From Periplaneta americana (lineage: Eukaryota; Arthropoda; Insecta; Blattodea; Blattidae): a stretch of 64,000 nucleotides of DNA. A program made the translations under genes and the position numbers. The notes beneath the pieces are model-generated. The model did not search any database, was not told the DNA's origin, and saw nothing but the letters and a program-made list of their open reading frames with translations. Shown here in pieces: positions 55,101 to 64,000 of the stretch; the first letter of the stretch is position 1; each line of letters begins with the position of its first letter. Location: contig NC_091119.1 of assembly GCF_040183065.1 (NCBI RefSeq), forward strand, positions 194,698,543-194,762,542. The letters are read 5' to 3'.

Positions 55101-58100
55101 AAAGCAAAACACACACTATAGTAAACAATATTACACAAAGGCCATGATCTGCAAGAATGCTGACATATTTAGAGCTCAAATTAAATTGGTTATTAAAAAC
55201 TTAACTTACTAAAAATAATTTACAGGTTCGATTCTGTGGTGTGTCATTTTCTGGGTACAGCTGTGTATTGGATATTAAAAACTACAAAACTTGAGGTGGT
55301 TTGATGACATTATTACCATTAGAAATGAAATATTATTGTAGTTAATGCCATGATGTGACTATTTTTCATTAATTATACATATTAATGCTATGTTGATGAT
55401 ATGAAAGTGAAACGTTTTGGGGTTATATAACTTAAGTAGATGTAGAGAATAACTTAAATTAGATTTTGATTTCTATATTTTACTGAGTGGCGGCTATATA
55501 GTATATATAGTATGTGTTACTGAAAGCTATAAAACTTACGTAAGCTAATAATACTATTAAAAATCAAATATTTTTATAATTATTAATCAAGTGGGGTTGG
55601 GTCTTTTTCATATATTTAATGGCGGTGTGGTGTAGATATTTATATGCGTGGTTCTCTTCAGTATTGGCTCGAGAGAGATTATCTTTCATTATTATGGAAG
55701 CAAATAACTTTCAGAATGTCTGGTATTCTTCATTGAAAATAAATCTGAAAAATGTTTATTTGAACGTCTAATGAACTTAGTTTGCAGCATTTGCTGCACA
55801 AGCCACTAGTAAATCTTAAATGCTTCGCAGTATTATTGTACTTCAGCAAGGGCTTCGTATCCATACAATTATTTATTTCTGGGTAAAAAAAATAATTAAA
55901 TACAAATATTAAACAATGTTCTTTAGACGTTCATATGACATTTTGTTTTCTACTTATTGTTAAGTACGAAGACTTTTTTTTTCAAGTCTCTCTTTTACTA
56001 CACAGAAAATGTTTTGTTCTCCGCATGCAATCATTCATAGACTTGTATTGAATGAACAAATTACAATATTAGATGAGTCACATACCTGCCACCCCTCGAT
56101 GTGGAACCACTCTTCTTGAAAATGCCAGTAATTTTGCCTTTCATGTCTTTCTTGCTATCTCCTAAACTCATGTCAGATCCAGAACCTCCCTGAAAAACAA
56201 TATCAAACACATTATCTAACCCTACTCACAGATATTTAGTAAATTTAAATTCAAAACTGAAGCTTATTATACACCATGTCCATGAAGTCATGGTGCAGTT
56301 TTGAAAGCAATGAAACAAGATAGAAATGTGAAACCTTCAACAAATGAAAGAAAACCTCTTAGCAATTGAAAAGTATGATTCCAAAACGCGTTCAGGCCAT
56401 TTTCATGAAAGGACTGGTCTAGTTTTTTTTTTATCTATGGACTGAGCGATTTTTCAAGCGACATGCAAAATAACACAAACGTTTAGACAAAGAATGGCAT
56501 TGTTTTTGAAGAAAAGAAGCTTAAAATACAAATAATTGATTAAATGGCGATCTTACTCGTGTTAATTATGTAAGCATGTGCGGCTTACAGCTGCTTCGGT
56601 GCTACTTGACACTATCCTCAGAGCCTACTAATATCGGCGCTATCTCAACTTCGCTGCCTGTTGTGTGGGTGCATTCATGTGATGAAGAGTTGTGTCAAAT
56701 AGTGTGTGTGTTCTGAAATTGATCTGTGTGTTGAGAATTTGATAAGGGTGTGTTTTAGTGTGTCTGTATATTTCATATTGTTCTAGTGTGGTGAGTTTTT
56801 GGTTTTTGGGTTGTATGTGTAGGATTTCCATGTCTGTATTTATGTTATTGTATGTGTGGTTAGCATTAGTTATGTGTTCGGCATATGTAGATGTATTGTG
56901 TCTTCTGATTATTGCTTTAATGTGTTCTTTGTATCGAGTTTGGAATGATCTGCCTGTCTGTCCAATGTAGAAACTGTCGCAACTATTGCATGTGAGTTTG
57001 TATACGCCTGTGTGGTTGTATTTATTTGTTTGTGTTGTTTGTGTGTTGAGATGTCTTTGTAGTGTGTTTTCTGTTCTGTATGATATGTTGTATTTCTGTT
57101 TTCTGAATGAGGATGCGATCTAGTGTGTGTTTTTGTTTTCGTATGTTAGTGTGATGTATTTCTTGTGTTCTTGTGCTTGTGTTGTGTTTTGTGTGTTTTT
57201 GTGTTTGTTAAGTTTTTGTTTTGTCTTCCTTATGATGTTGTCTATTATGTTTGGGTTGTAACCATTTTCTTGTGTTATGTATTTGATTGTGATCACTTCT
57301 TCATCGTAGTGTTGTTGGCTCATGGGTATGTTGAGTAATCTGTGTACCATTGTCCTGAATGCAGCATGTTTGTGTTGTATGGGGTGATTAGATGTGTTGT
57401 GTATGTGTGTGGTGATGGTGGTTGGTTTTCTGTATATTTTGAAGGTGTGTTTGTTGTCAACTTTTGTTATGGTGATGTCTAGAAAATTTATGGAGTTATT
57501 GTTTTCAAGTTCCAGTGTGTATTAGAGTTTTGGGTGTATTTTGTTTATGTATTGGTGTAGTTTGTGTTTATATTCAAGTGTTAAAAGTAGTGTACGAAAG
57601 ATTCAACATGAACTTAAAATACAATTATACACGTCTCAAAAAATTATATTGGGTGTTCAGTTCAAAGTGTGTCATGGCTCGCTGTATGCCGTCATGTGGC
57701 TAGTCGATGAGCCTAGAGAATTCAATCTTCCTACACTTCCGCAGAGGTGTATTACTTATCTGCTAGAGGAGTTGCCTAGCAAGTATGGCATTCATTCTGA
57801 AGAGTACTTACCGATATGTACGGTAACGCCGGTAGTGGCAGGAATGTGAACTGTTTCGAAACATGTACTGAGGTGAGTTTTTTCTTACTGTCGGGATATG
57901 GGGAGAGGGTTAAGACGATTACTTACGTATTTGTTGACATTAACTTCGACGGTCAACATGGACACGGAGCATTTGATTTGTATCATGGAATGTTGACGTA
58001 CGCAACCGATGATAACAAATACCCTGCGTACGACTTGGCCGCGCAAAACACTGTTCGAAAGAGGTTATGGTAGCACACAGACCGTACAGACCGCCATCTG

Positions 58101-58966
58101 TTGCTACGACGTTCAAGTTATACCGTACACTTCTCAAGTTCAGATTGAACGCCTTGATTAATAGGCAACTTCTCTGACACAAAAGCTGAAACTCGCTTCA
58201 AATCGCTGACTCATCAACAGTGACGTCATGACACACTTTCAAATGAAGACCCAGTATATATATAAAAATATATATATATATATATATATATATCATAAAA
58301 TGGCCAAATGGACTGAGCGAGTTTCGGATTACACTCTTCTACTGCAGGTCATGAATTTACTGAAGCATGTACAGACAAGTGAGAGAACTGACTCAAGATC
58401 AAATGTTCCACAATTTGGAATTTTCATAATTAGAGAGTTTTATTGCTTAGTTTAAAGTGGTGACTCAAGAATGGAAAACATTTATTACTGTCATGTAGTA
58501 TTAAAAGTCTTGTACGAACTTCAGTAAGTGTTCAACCAGTCTTTAGCAGCATGTAATAATATATAGAAGGCCTACTGTCGAAAACTAACAGTCTCTCACC
58601 TGAGACATTCCCGACGCAAACTCTGCTCCTCCGTCATCAATGCTGCGAGATTTTGTGAGCTTTTTCAGTTTGCCCAAAATACCCGTCTTTTTCTTCTTCT
58701 CTGTCGAATGTACCACTTCACTCTGGGTGGAACCTCCAGAAAGTCGGCTGTGGAAGCAACATTAATCATGCAATTAGAATTGCATTTTAATATACAGAGA
58801 GAGTGTCTCTAAATTACACAAAGTTTGGGATTGGCTAGATAAATTTTTAAAAACATTTTCTGTTGAGCAATGAATGGGATTTATGACATATTGTTTCACT
58901 GCAGTAAGGTTTTGTGTTATTAATGGGGCGATTTAACTTCTATTTATCCATTATAATTATAAGTAC

Positions 58967-59014
<48 letters not shown>

Positions 59015-62000
59015 CATTATTATTATTATTATTCTCGGGAGGAAATTAAACGCAGAACAAATATGGGAAATGCCTGTTATTCGGTTGAGAACCTTTTGTC
59101 ATCTAGTCTTCTGTCAAAAATCTGAAAGTTAGAATTTTTAAAACAGTTATATTACCGGTTGTTCTTTATGGTTGTGAAACTTGGCCTCTCACTTTGAGAG
59201 AGGAACAGAGATTAAGGGTGTTTGAGAATAACGTTCTTAGGAAAATATTTGGGGCTAAGAGGGATGAAGTTACAGGAGAATGGAGAAAGTTACACAACAC
59301 AGAGCTGCACGCATTGTATTCTTCACCTGACATAATTAGGAACATTAAATTCAGACGTTTGAGATGGGCAGGGCATGTAGCACATATTGGCGAATCCAGA
59401 AATGCATATAGAGTGTTAGCTGGGAGGCCAGAGGAAAAAAGACCTTTGGGGAGGCCGAGACATAGATGGGAAGATAATATTAAAATGGATTTGAGGGAGG
59501 TGGGATATGATGATAGAGACTGGATTAATCTTGCTCAGAATAGGGACCAATGGCGGGCTTATGTGAGGGCGGCAATGAACCTCCGGGTTCCTTAAAAGCC
59601 AATAAGTAAGTAAGTATTATTATTATTGTTACTAGTACTATTATTATAAAATCAACAAGCATTTACTAACTTTTACATCAGTAGTTATTGCGTCAAAACT
59701 GTTAATTAATCTAGTGGAAAAATGTCGATATTAAAGAAGTTGATTTTCTCTATAAGTATATATAATTATAACAAAGATCATGCGACATTATAAAATGTGT
59801 AATTCACCGAATACTTCAGACAATGCTAGTCATTAATCCATTAAATATTAAATAGTCGTAATTCTTCTATTACCAGTATATTATGTAACTTCAAGCTTCA
59901 CAGCTGGAGCTGTTCTATTTTAATATATTATTTAAGAATTATTTTAAAAGAGAAAATTATTTTTAATTTTGTACAATAAAATGAGTGAACATGAGGAATC
60001 TTAAGAACTTCCCAATAAATTATTCATCTCTACTAGAAATAAAACCTGACCTGTCCATGCTGGATTCTCGCTTCTGAAGAGTAAAGAATCTGCTGTCTGG
60101 CAGAGCTTCTGATCCTGCCTCCAGAGACTGAAGACTGGAAAGACTGCCTTCATTGTCTGAATCTCCCTTCCATATATTATACTGCGGAAATAAAAATACT
60201 CATTATCATGTTAAATGTGCAAGAATAAAAAGGTATTGTAGCTAGAGCTGTCATATTTCTTTGAACATTGGAGGGACATTATAAGGAGTGCATAAAGAGC
60301 GTGTACAGAGTGTCTGACTTAAGACATTCATAAATTGTTTCAGGCATCACGCATAACACGACTAGAGGTGGACACTTTTCACAGGAATTATATACATTAA
60401 ATTTGTGTCAGTACAGCTTTAGATCTATGTAGAACATTTGAGTCTATGCTACATGGATGTAAAGGGACCGAGGGGATGTTTTTGTTTAGCTAAACTACAA
60501 GATAAAGATAATTTAAAAAAAAAACAGCAAGATACATGACATCATCTTTTCTTTTCGGTGCTTGGTCTTCAGCTGTTTTAAATTCTGTTAATCTTGGTAG
60601 GTATTTTGGCTAAGAATGTCATTAATTCTTGTAAGTGACGCTATATAAAGATTTATCTTTAGGGACGAGGAAAGCTTAGTAAAGACAGTAATTCTTTTTA
60701 TTTTTCTATACTTGAGTTGCTGAGATCTCCTTAAGTCTGAAGCAAAAAGGAAAACCCAGGCAATGCTGGATGCTTTTAGCTAGTAATAAATAAACATAGA
60801 TGGTAAACTGGTTAATGTATTGATTCATACCAAATGTTTGAGGAAATAAACATTCATTTCTAATACGTGGATCTCTCAAGGGAGTTAATGGCTCTCAGCT
60901 AGATTACCGGTAATGGGTTCTATGAATATTTCGACTGCCTGTGAATGTTCGATCCCCAGTTCTTCTTTTCGTTCTCTTTAATTACAAACTCCGATGATTC
61001 CAGGTGATTCTAGAATGTTCTAAATAGTTAAAACTACTTTAAAACGGAAATATGTAATCGATCGAAACACCAAATGAACCAGAATGTTCCACAGAAGCAC
61101 CTTTAAAAGCACGAATCCTGCCTTCAGTAATCATTCACGTTTCTGTTTTTCTTTTTTTTTAGTTGGTTATTTTACGACGCTTTATCAACATCTTAGGTTA
61201 TTTAGCGTCTGTCATTCACGTTTAAAACCTCTGAAACTTGTGACGGCAAAAGTGAAAGCTAGCGATAGAAGAATTGAATGTAACATGTTCCAGGAAGCAG
61301 AATACGTCAATATGGTTCAATTACATGAGGATTGTAGTCGATCTGGTATTTCGTAAACCAAATGGTCTGTCATAGACTCAATCCAACGTTTTTCTTTTCT
61401 ATACTTAAAATATCTTTAAATGAATTAGTAAATTGTATTAAAACTCTACACTGTCCGTTCTTTAAAGGTCCTTTCCTTTAATATGTCCGTTAGTTATTCT
61501 GAACGAAACGAAACAAATTACTCTGAGAGACCAGAGATAACTTACACATTAAGAAATATCGGGACTATAAGAAGACTATAAGTTTGTGAGTTCTGATTGG
61601 CTTTATGGAGTATTTCTATCTCAGATTTAGTTTTGATTTTGTTAGCTAATGTTTGGGTGCTTAAGGTTTGATTTTGATACAATTTTGTGCCTTTTTTTGC
61701 TAGTTTATCAGTATTAGTTTTGTAGTTAACATTATAACAATCACTTTGGAGCGCACAGAGCCAATAGTTACTGGTAGTCAGCGCATCTGGCCGCGAAACC
61801 AGGTGGCCCGGGTTCGAATCCCGGTCGGGGCAAGTTACCTGGTTGAGGTTTTTTCTGGGATTTTCCCTCAACCCAGTATGAGCAAATGTTGGGTAACTTT
61901 CGGTGCTGGACCTTGGACTTATTTCACCGGCATTATCACCTTCATTTCATTCAGACGCTAAACAACCTGATATGTTGATACAGCGTCGTAAAATAACCCA

Positions 62001-62557
62001 ATAAAATAAAAAAAAAAGTTACTGGTATATTTATCTTTTTTTTTTTTCAAATTTTAGTACTAAACGAGTAATTTTTTATCACATGATATTTCCCGTGAAG
62101 AAAAGGTTATTTATCTTAGTATTCTATCGTGAATCAACCTCTACGAAATACAGAGAAGAATGTGTGTGCAATATTTTATAAAAATTGAACCACTGGTTCT
62201 TCAGAAATTGTGTTTCTTGGAAAAAAAAAAAAAAAAAAAACACATCTGATAATAATAACAATTTACATACAAAAAAAAAGTCTATAGACTATGCTATTAG
62301 TGTGCAAACTTTTTCTGATCTGTGTAAAAATAGTTGGCTAGATGTATAACCCCCCCCCCCCTTTAACAAAGACAAATGAAATGATGAAATTCGGCGGTTC
62401 GAAATATACCTGGTCCTGTCCACTTGTCTGCTCCAAGGAAAGGGATTTTCGGTAAAGACTGCCCTTCTTCTGTACACTTGCAGCACTTCGAGTTGCACCC
62501 AGTGGCTTCGATCGCAGTGATGAATCTGGTGGGTTGTCGGATTCTGTCGATGCAGCT
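44499..62557 (-). CDS. C-terminal part of an unrecognised Ser/Lys-rich protein (last six coding exons)
   Basis: Six exons on the minus strand join in one frame: 62557-62410, 60181-60051, 58747-58600, 56189-56086, 51976-51877 and 44582-44499. They give 237 residues and a TAG stop at 44501-44499. All have GT-AG borders, and the phases (2 in, 0, 2, 0, 2, 0) agree at every junction. The product has no hydrophobic core. It is rich in Ser, Gly, Lys and Pro, with basic patches such as KKKKTGILGKLKKLTKSRS and KKDMKGKITGIFKKSGS and proline-rich stretches near the end. This looks like an intrinsically disordered, phosphorylatable tail that could bind membranes or a scaffold. I do not recognise the family. 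The 5' part lies to the right of the window or in unseen exons. Introns of 1.3 to 7 kb carry repeats. Confidence 0.8.
44821..45090 (+). mobile_element. 5'-truncated LINE, RNase-H family, copy 4
   Basis: Begins at ATTCCCGATTTACCACGAAA and encodes [18 protein letters not shown] through the Cys/His tail to the stop at AWH, then an (AAC)n tail. Target duplication not clear. Confidence 0.82.
45386..45835. mobile_element. hAT-like terminal sequence hosting a SINE
   Basis: GAGTATTTGAAATACAA repeats on the left and TTGAAGTATTTTGTATTTGT on the right are the same ends as the element at 12573. The middle is occupied by the SINE at 45475-45765. Confidence 0.55.
45475..45765 (+). mobile_element. tRNA-derived SINE, third family
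   Basis: GACTGGGTAGTTCAGTTGGC provides an A box, and GGGGTTCCCGA about 45 bp on fills the B-box position. The body contains CAAACTGAGTCCCAGGTC and ends near GGGGGGGCTACC. No poly(A) tail seen. Confidence 0.65.
46201..46370. mobile_element. Short MITE-like element
   Basis: The ends TGTACGTGAATACTCCGCAC and, inverted, TATACGCGAATACTCCATGC form ~20-bp inverted repeats around 130 bp of AT-rich DNA, with TA on both sides. Confidence 0.5.
46380..46560 (-). other. GC-richer island, possible orphan exon
   Basis: Unlike the AT-rich surroundings, this stretch is balanced in base content and not visibly repeated. On the minus strand it has a short frame ending VSVLHVLNSPGGIK-stop and then ATGTCCGAGGAAAGG, which reaches GTGAGG and GTAACT sites. 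Neither fits the phase of the neighbouring exons. Confidence 0.2.
47480..48930 (-). mobile_element. Penelope-like element, second family, with inverted ends
   Basis: The minus strand of 48851-48560 encodes STYAEHITNSNHIYGNIDTD and [20 protein letters not shown]. The ends at 47484-47568 and 48850-48925 are inverted copies containing CCTCGAAACTAG. They hold a degenerate hammerhead-like core (two substitutions). About 950 bp of unrelated DNA, including the repeat at 48,210-48,345, lies between. Confidence 0.65.
48210..48345 (-). repeat. Dispersed repeat, inverted copy of 10,318-10,470
   Basis: Contains TCCCTAACCGTTTCAAAT and CATAAGGGAAGCTAAATTTA, the reverse complement of the 10.3-kb copy. Confidence 0.7.
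48944..49801 (-). mobile_element. LINE 3' end with (TGTA)n tail, copy 2
   Basis: The minus frame 49799-49596 encodes [20 protein letters not shown] and [20 protein letters not shown]. The untranslated region with CACTTCACTGACAC repeats follows and ends in the microsatellite at 48,944-49,007. Same family as 16845-17577. Confidence 0.8.
50255..51007 (+). mobile_element. LINE C-terminal fragment, third type
   Basis: The frame 50271-50675 encodes VLNPLILLHRRLIKICLTK, YTDFNVLPIEEIYKYSLLNY and FGPRLYNKITNHFPNL, the usual C-terminus of CR1/Jockey-like reverse transcriptases. The 3' end is AAATAAATAAGTA. No internal stop in 134 codons. Confidence 0.75.
51877..51976 (-). CDS. Unrecognised gene, exon e (Pro/Ser/Arg-rich)
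   Basis: The acceptor is ATTACAG at 51977-51983, chosen over a second AG at the TGCAG further in because only the first keeps the frame. It encodes SLERTPAVPERTDSTQRPLA then RQGSSGTLPRPSPA. The donor is GTAAGC. Confidence 0.75.
52345..52960 (+). mobile_element. DNA transposon relic with helix-turn-helix fragment
   Basis: The inverted ends TAGACTCGACGGCAGTTCGG and, on the other strand, TAGAGTCGACGGCAATTGGG extend ~33 bp. The plus frame 52548-52766 encodes RKIVFKVYNYFKNVDEQNTA and TTAEACGVGLKTVQRLL. Transposase core absent. Confidence 0.75.
53081..54052 (-). mobile_element. mariner-type DNA transposon, broken transposase
   Basis: A 972-bp element with ends CGTGGTACAGTCATTAAGTT, inverted at the right, and TA at both sides. 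The minus strand encodes NGIVHIEFIPQGATVDKILY, then FFLFPLMKSILRGRNFYAAE and HQHWQTCIAVNGDYIEGGC. These are the middle and C-terminal parts of a mariner transposase in two frames, so it is inactive. The N-terminal part is shortened. Confidence 0.88.
54890..55809 (+). mobile_element. Non-autonomous Helitron
   Basis: Starts TC after A (CACA|TCTATATATA), ends CTAG before T. A hairpin TGCAGCA/TGCTGCA lies just before the end (55782-55799). These are the three Helitron hallmarks. About 920 bp, no Rep/helicase coding, no target duplication expected. Confidence 0.75.
56086..56189 (-). CDS. Unrecognised gene, exon d
   Basis: The acceptor is TTTTTCAG and the donor GTATGT, phase 0 to phase 2. It encodes GGSGSDMSLGDSKKDMKGKI followed by TGIFKKSGSTSRGG. 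The KGKITGIFKKSGS block resembles the KTGILGKLKK block of exon c, which suggests an internal duplication of a short basic motif. Confidence 0.78.
56524..57605 (-). mobile_element. Penelope-like element, longest copy (RT end plus GIY-YIG)
   Basis: On the minus strand the order is: reverse-transcriptase end (NFLDITITKVDNKHTFKIYR, KPTTITTHIHNTSNHPIQHK), linker (MVHRLLNIPMSQQHYDEEVI), GIY-YIG domain ([20 protein letters not shown]) and C-terminus ([20 protein letters not shown]). A stop and frameshifts interrupt it. A hammerhead-like motif is at 56582-56625. The right border ends in ATTCAAGTGTTAAAAGTAGT. Confidence 0.85.
56582..56625 (-). ncRNA. Hammerhead-like motif, degenerate
   Basis: Stem I GGCT/AGCC and core CTGAGGA are kept. 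The GAAA box reads GAAG and stem II is changed, so activity is doubtful. Confidence 0.5.
57650..58254. mobile_element. TIR DNA element, non-coding
   Basis: The ends TGGGTGTTCAGTTCAAAGTG and, inverted, TGGGTCTTCATTTGAAAGTG share a ~28-bp inverted repeat ending GTGTCATG. Internal frames show no known transposase. Just next to a (TA)n run at 58,254-58,293. Confidence 0.65.
58600..58747 (-). CDS. Unrecognised gene, exon c (lysine-rich patch)
   Basis: The acceptor is CCACAG and the donor GTGAGA. The first base completes a serine codon. It encodes SRLSGGSTQSEVVHSTE, then KKKKTGILGKLKKLTKSRSI and DDGG. The basic amphipathic patch is the most distinctive part of the protein and the best query for identifying it. 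Confidence 0.8.
58968..59034 (+). repeat. (ATT)n microsatellite
   Basis: About 67 bp of ATT with one interruption, in the intron between exons b and c of the unrecognised gene. Confidence 0.85.
59166..59614 (+). mobile_element. LINE 3' end ([15 protein letters not shown] family), uninterrupted copy
   Basis: 133 codons from MREEQRLRVFENNVLRKIFG through [20 protein letters not shown] to MNLRVP-stop, then AGCCAATAAGTAAGTAAGTA. Same family as 866 and 10,040. It is the intact reference for the SINE-split copy. Confidence 0.82.
60051..60181 (-). CDS. Unrecognised gene, exon b
   Basis: The acceptor is CCGCAG and the donor GTCAGG, phase 0 to phase 2. It encodes YNIWKGDSDNEGSLSSLQSL, then SRFFTLQKRESSMD. 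Acidic and Ser-rich, no motif recognised. Confidence 0.78.
61143..61211 (-). mobile_element. Short SINE tail fragment, 12-bp target duplication
   Basis: GGTTATTTTACGACGCTTTA is the reverse of the tail of the SINEs at 26,721 and 61,777, after an A tract (T on plus). It is flanked by TCATTCACGTTT at 61131-61142 and 61212-61223. Confidence 0.85.
61777..62016 (+). mobile_element. tRNA-derived SINE, 11-bp target duplication
   Basis: Head GTCAGCGCATCTGGCCGCGA, B box GGTTCGAATCC, tail CAGCGTCGTAAAATAACCCA and poly(A). Flanked by AGTTACTGGTA at 61766-61776 and 62017-62027. Same family as 26721-26976. Confidence 0.9.
62410..62557 (-). CDS. Unrecognised gene, exon a (first one visible)
   Basis: Starts after TTTATAG with one base completing a codon from an upstream exon not found in the window. 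It encodes AASTESDNPPDSSLRSKPLG and later KKGSLYRKSLSLEQTSGQDQ, then a GTATAT donor. The overlapping open frame that begins MDFIELH is out of frame with the other exons. Confidence 0.75.
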
Positions 62558-62645
62558 CTATAAAATCCATAAAGAAATCATTAATTAATTAATACTACTA
62601 ACTCCTATTAGAGATGAGATATGAATTTAACACGTTGGCTTAGAT

Positions 62646-63172
62646 CAGCATTTCTCAAACTTTTTTGAAGTGGGGACCGCTTTTTAAAGTCAGAACAGTT
62701 CTGTGGACCACCTTACTTTTGTTCCCTTCGGAAGCAAATGTATCATTTTCGTAGCATATTTTAATGCCAGTATACCGGTACTTATATTTTAAAATTGAAT
62801 TAAGGTTCGGTACTTTGGTCCTCTGTTACGAATTCGGATGGTCCCTGGCTGGGTTACAGGCGCGGCGCCAGATGTGCAGGGAAAAGATGTCGAGAAACAC
62901 CACGTATATAGTGTTTAAATCCCTCTTTTGCTGCTGAGAGTAGAATGGGAAGTCGATAGACGGGTAGGGTAATAAATTTCATAAAATGTCAGTACTGGGA
63001 GAAAAAGTGATATTCGATTGTCATGTGTCATTTCCAAACTCTGAGATTTTAAGCTGTAGTGTAATAGGCAATTCGTTTGAATTTTATTTTTTCTTCTGTC
63101 TTTTTTGAAGGACCATAAGAACAGACCTCGAGGACCACAGGTGGTCCGCGGACCATAGTTTGAGAAACGCTG
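62646..63172. mobile_element. hAT miniature element (527 bp)
   Basis: Ends CAGCATTTCTCAAACTTTTT and, inverted, CAGCGTTTCTCAAACTATGG, flanked by GCTTAGAT at 62638-62645 and 63173-63180. No coding capacity. Confidence 0.92.
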
Positions 63173-63724
63173 GCTTAGATGTATACAGAATACAGAATAT
63201 TATAAAACAAGACATAAATATTTATAATTAATAAAATGTAGTTCAAGGTTATACGGTAATGAAGGATACACTACAATAAAGTAACATAACTATGATAGGA
63301 ATGCGAATATAAGCCTATGTCTTTACAGTTATTAGCACTTAAGAGTACAAATTTAACAAGTAAAGTAATACAGTTCTAAATATACATTTTATAGGGTTTA
63401 CTAGCGATTTTGTGTAATATTAAAAATGGGTTCATTCGAAGCCCAAATAAATAAAATAAAATTTTAAGTACGGTAGTTTATTCATTGTTCCGTGATAAAT
63501 TGTTCTATTGTATCACAATAATTATAATCTACCTAAATATTGTTATACTGACATGAAATGACACTTCTGGTGACTTCCAATATTTAACTCGATCTTTCAC
63601 ACTACAATTTTATTGTTTACACATGAACATTTAAGTAATATTATTATAACAGGCACCGAAACTAAAATCATAGCACTGAGGAAAGACTAATATTACTGGC
63701 ACTTCGTAAATAATATTCCAAATA

Positions 63725-64000
63725 CAGGGCTATTCAAAAAGAAGGAGCAAATTTCAAACATTTATTTCTTCCAAACTACAAAAGATAGAAACACAATTCC
63801 AACGTTCCAATGTTCCTGGACAGAGAAAGATTCAATGTTGTATGCATTCAATATGAGCACCATGTGTTACACGACAAATATCAAAATGGTGGCTCATTTC
63901 TTGACACACACGAATCAGCTGGTCTCTAGTTATCGAATTCACAGCTTCAACAATTCGATGTCGCAGACTTTCAAGAGTGTCAGGCATAGGGGGGATAAAA
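63725..64000 (-). mobile_element. Tc1/mariner-type transposon, cut by the window edge
   Basis: The end CAGGGCTATTCAAAAAGAAG follows TA. On the minus strand the frame 64000-63832 encodes MPDTLESLRHRIVEAVNSIT, FDICRVTHGAHIECIQH and a stop, the C-terminus of a mariner-type transposase with no damage in the part seen. Confidence 0.82.

Noticed and set aside
57816..58182. Overlapping frames at 57.8-58.2 kb as genes
   Set aside because: They lie inside a TIR element, show no known domain, and are open on both strands only by base composition.
62289..62570. Minus-strand frame starting MDFIELHRQ as a gene
   Set aside because: It crosses both splice sites of exon a in the wrong phase and contains intron translation.

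Overview
The window looks like nuclear DNA of an insect: AT-rich, genes split by multi-kilobase introns with GT-AG junctions, and most of the sequence made of transposons. The mix of elements (Penelope-like elements, hAT and mariner-type miniatures, several tRNA-headed SINEs, many 5'-truncated LINEs) and one family of SINE tails suggest a cockroach or termite (Blattodea). That assignment is an inference, not a measurement.

Two host genes are supported, both on the minus strand. The first is a family-18 chitinase with nine coding exons between 22,273 and 2,089. All exons join in frame with consensus splice sites, giving a signal peptide plus a full catalytic domain (about 389 residues) with the [11 protein letters not shown] active-site motif. 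The second is the 3' part of a gene whose last six coding exons run from 62,557 to 44,499. It encodes at least 237 residues of Ser- and Lys-rich, probably disordered C-terminus that I do not recognise; its 5' part lies beyond the window. About 22 kb of repeats separate the two genes, and nothing shows that they work together.

Layout: 1-22 kb is the chitinase gene, its introns filled with LINE ends, Penelope-like elements, a pogo-type relic, a hammerhead-bearing foldback element, hAT elements and a three-level nest in intron 1. 22-44 kb is intergenic and holds a foldback element, a LINE flanked by ~155-bp direct repeats, SINEs, several TIR elements and more Penelope copies. 44-62.5 kb is the second gene, with its introns carrying LINEs, Penelope copies, a mariner, a Helitron and SINEs. 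62.6-64 kb has a hAT miniature and the start of another mariner-type element.

The most interesting signal is a set of about ten 38-44 nt hammerhead-ribozyme-like motifs, on both strands, inside the Penelope-like copies and inside one short non-coding element (8,175-8,845). That element carries one motif in each arm of a long inverted repeat and has a clean 11-bp target duplication. Several retroelement copies are also flanked by unusually long direct repeats (75-160 bp).
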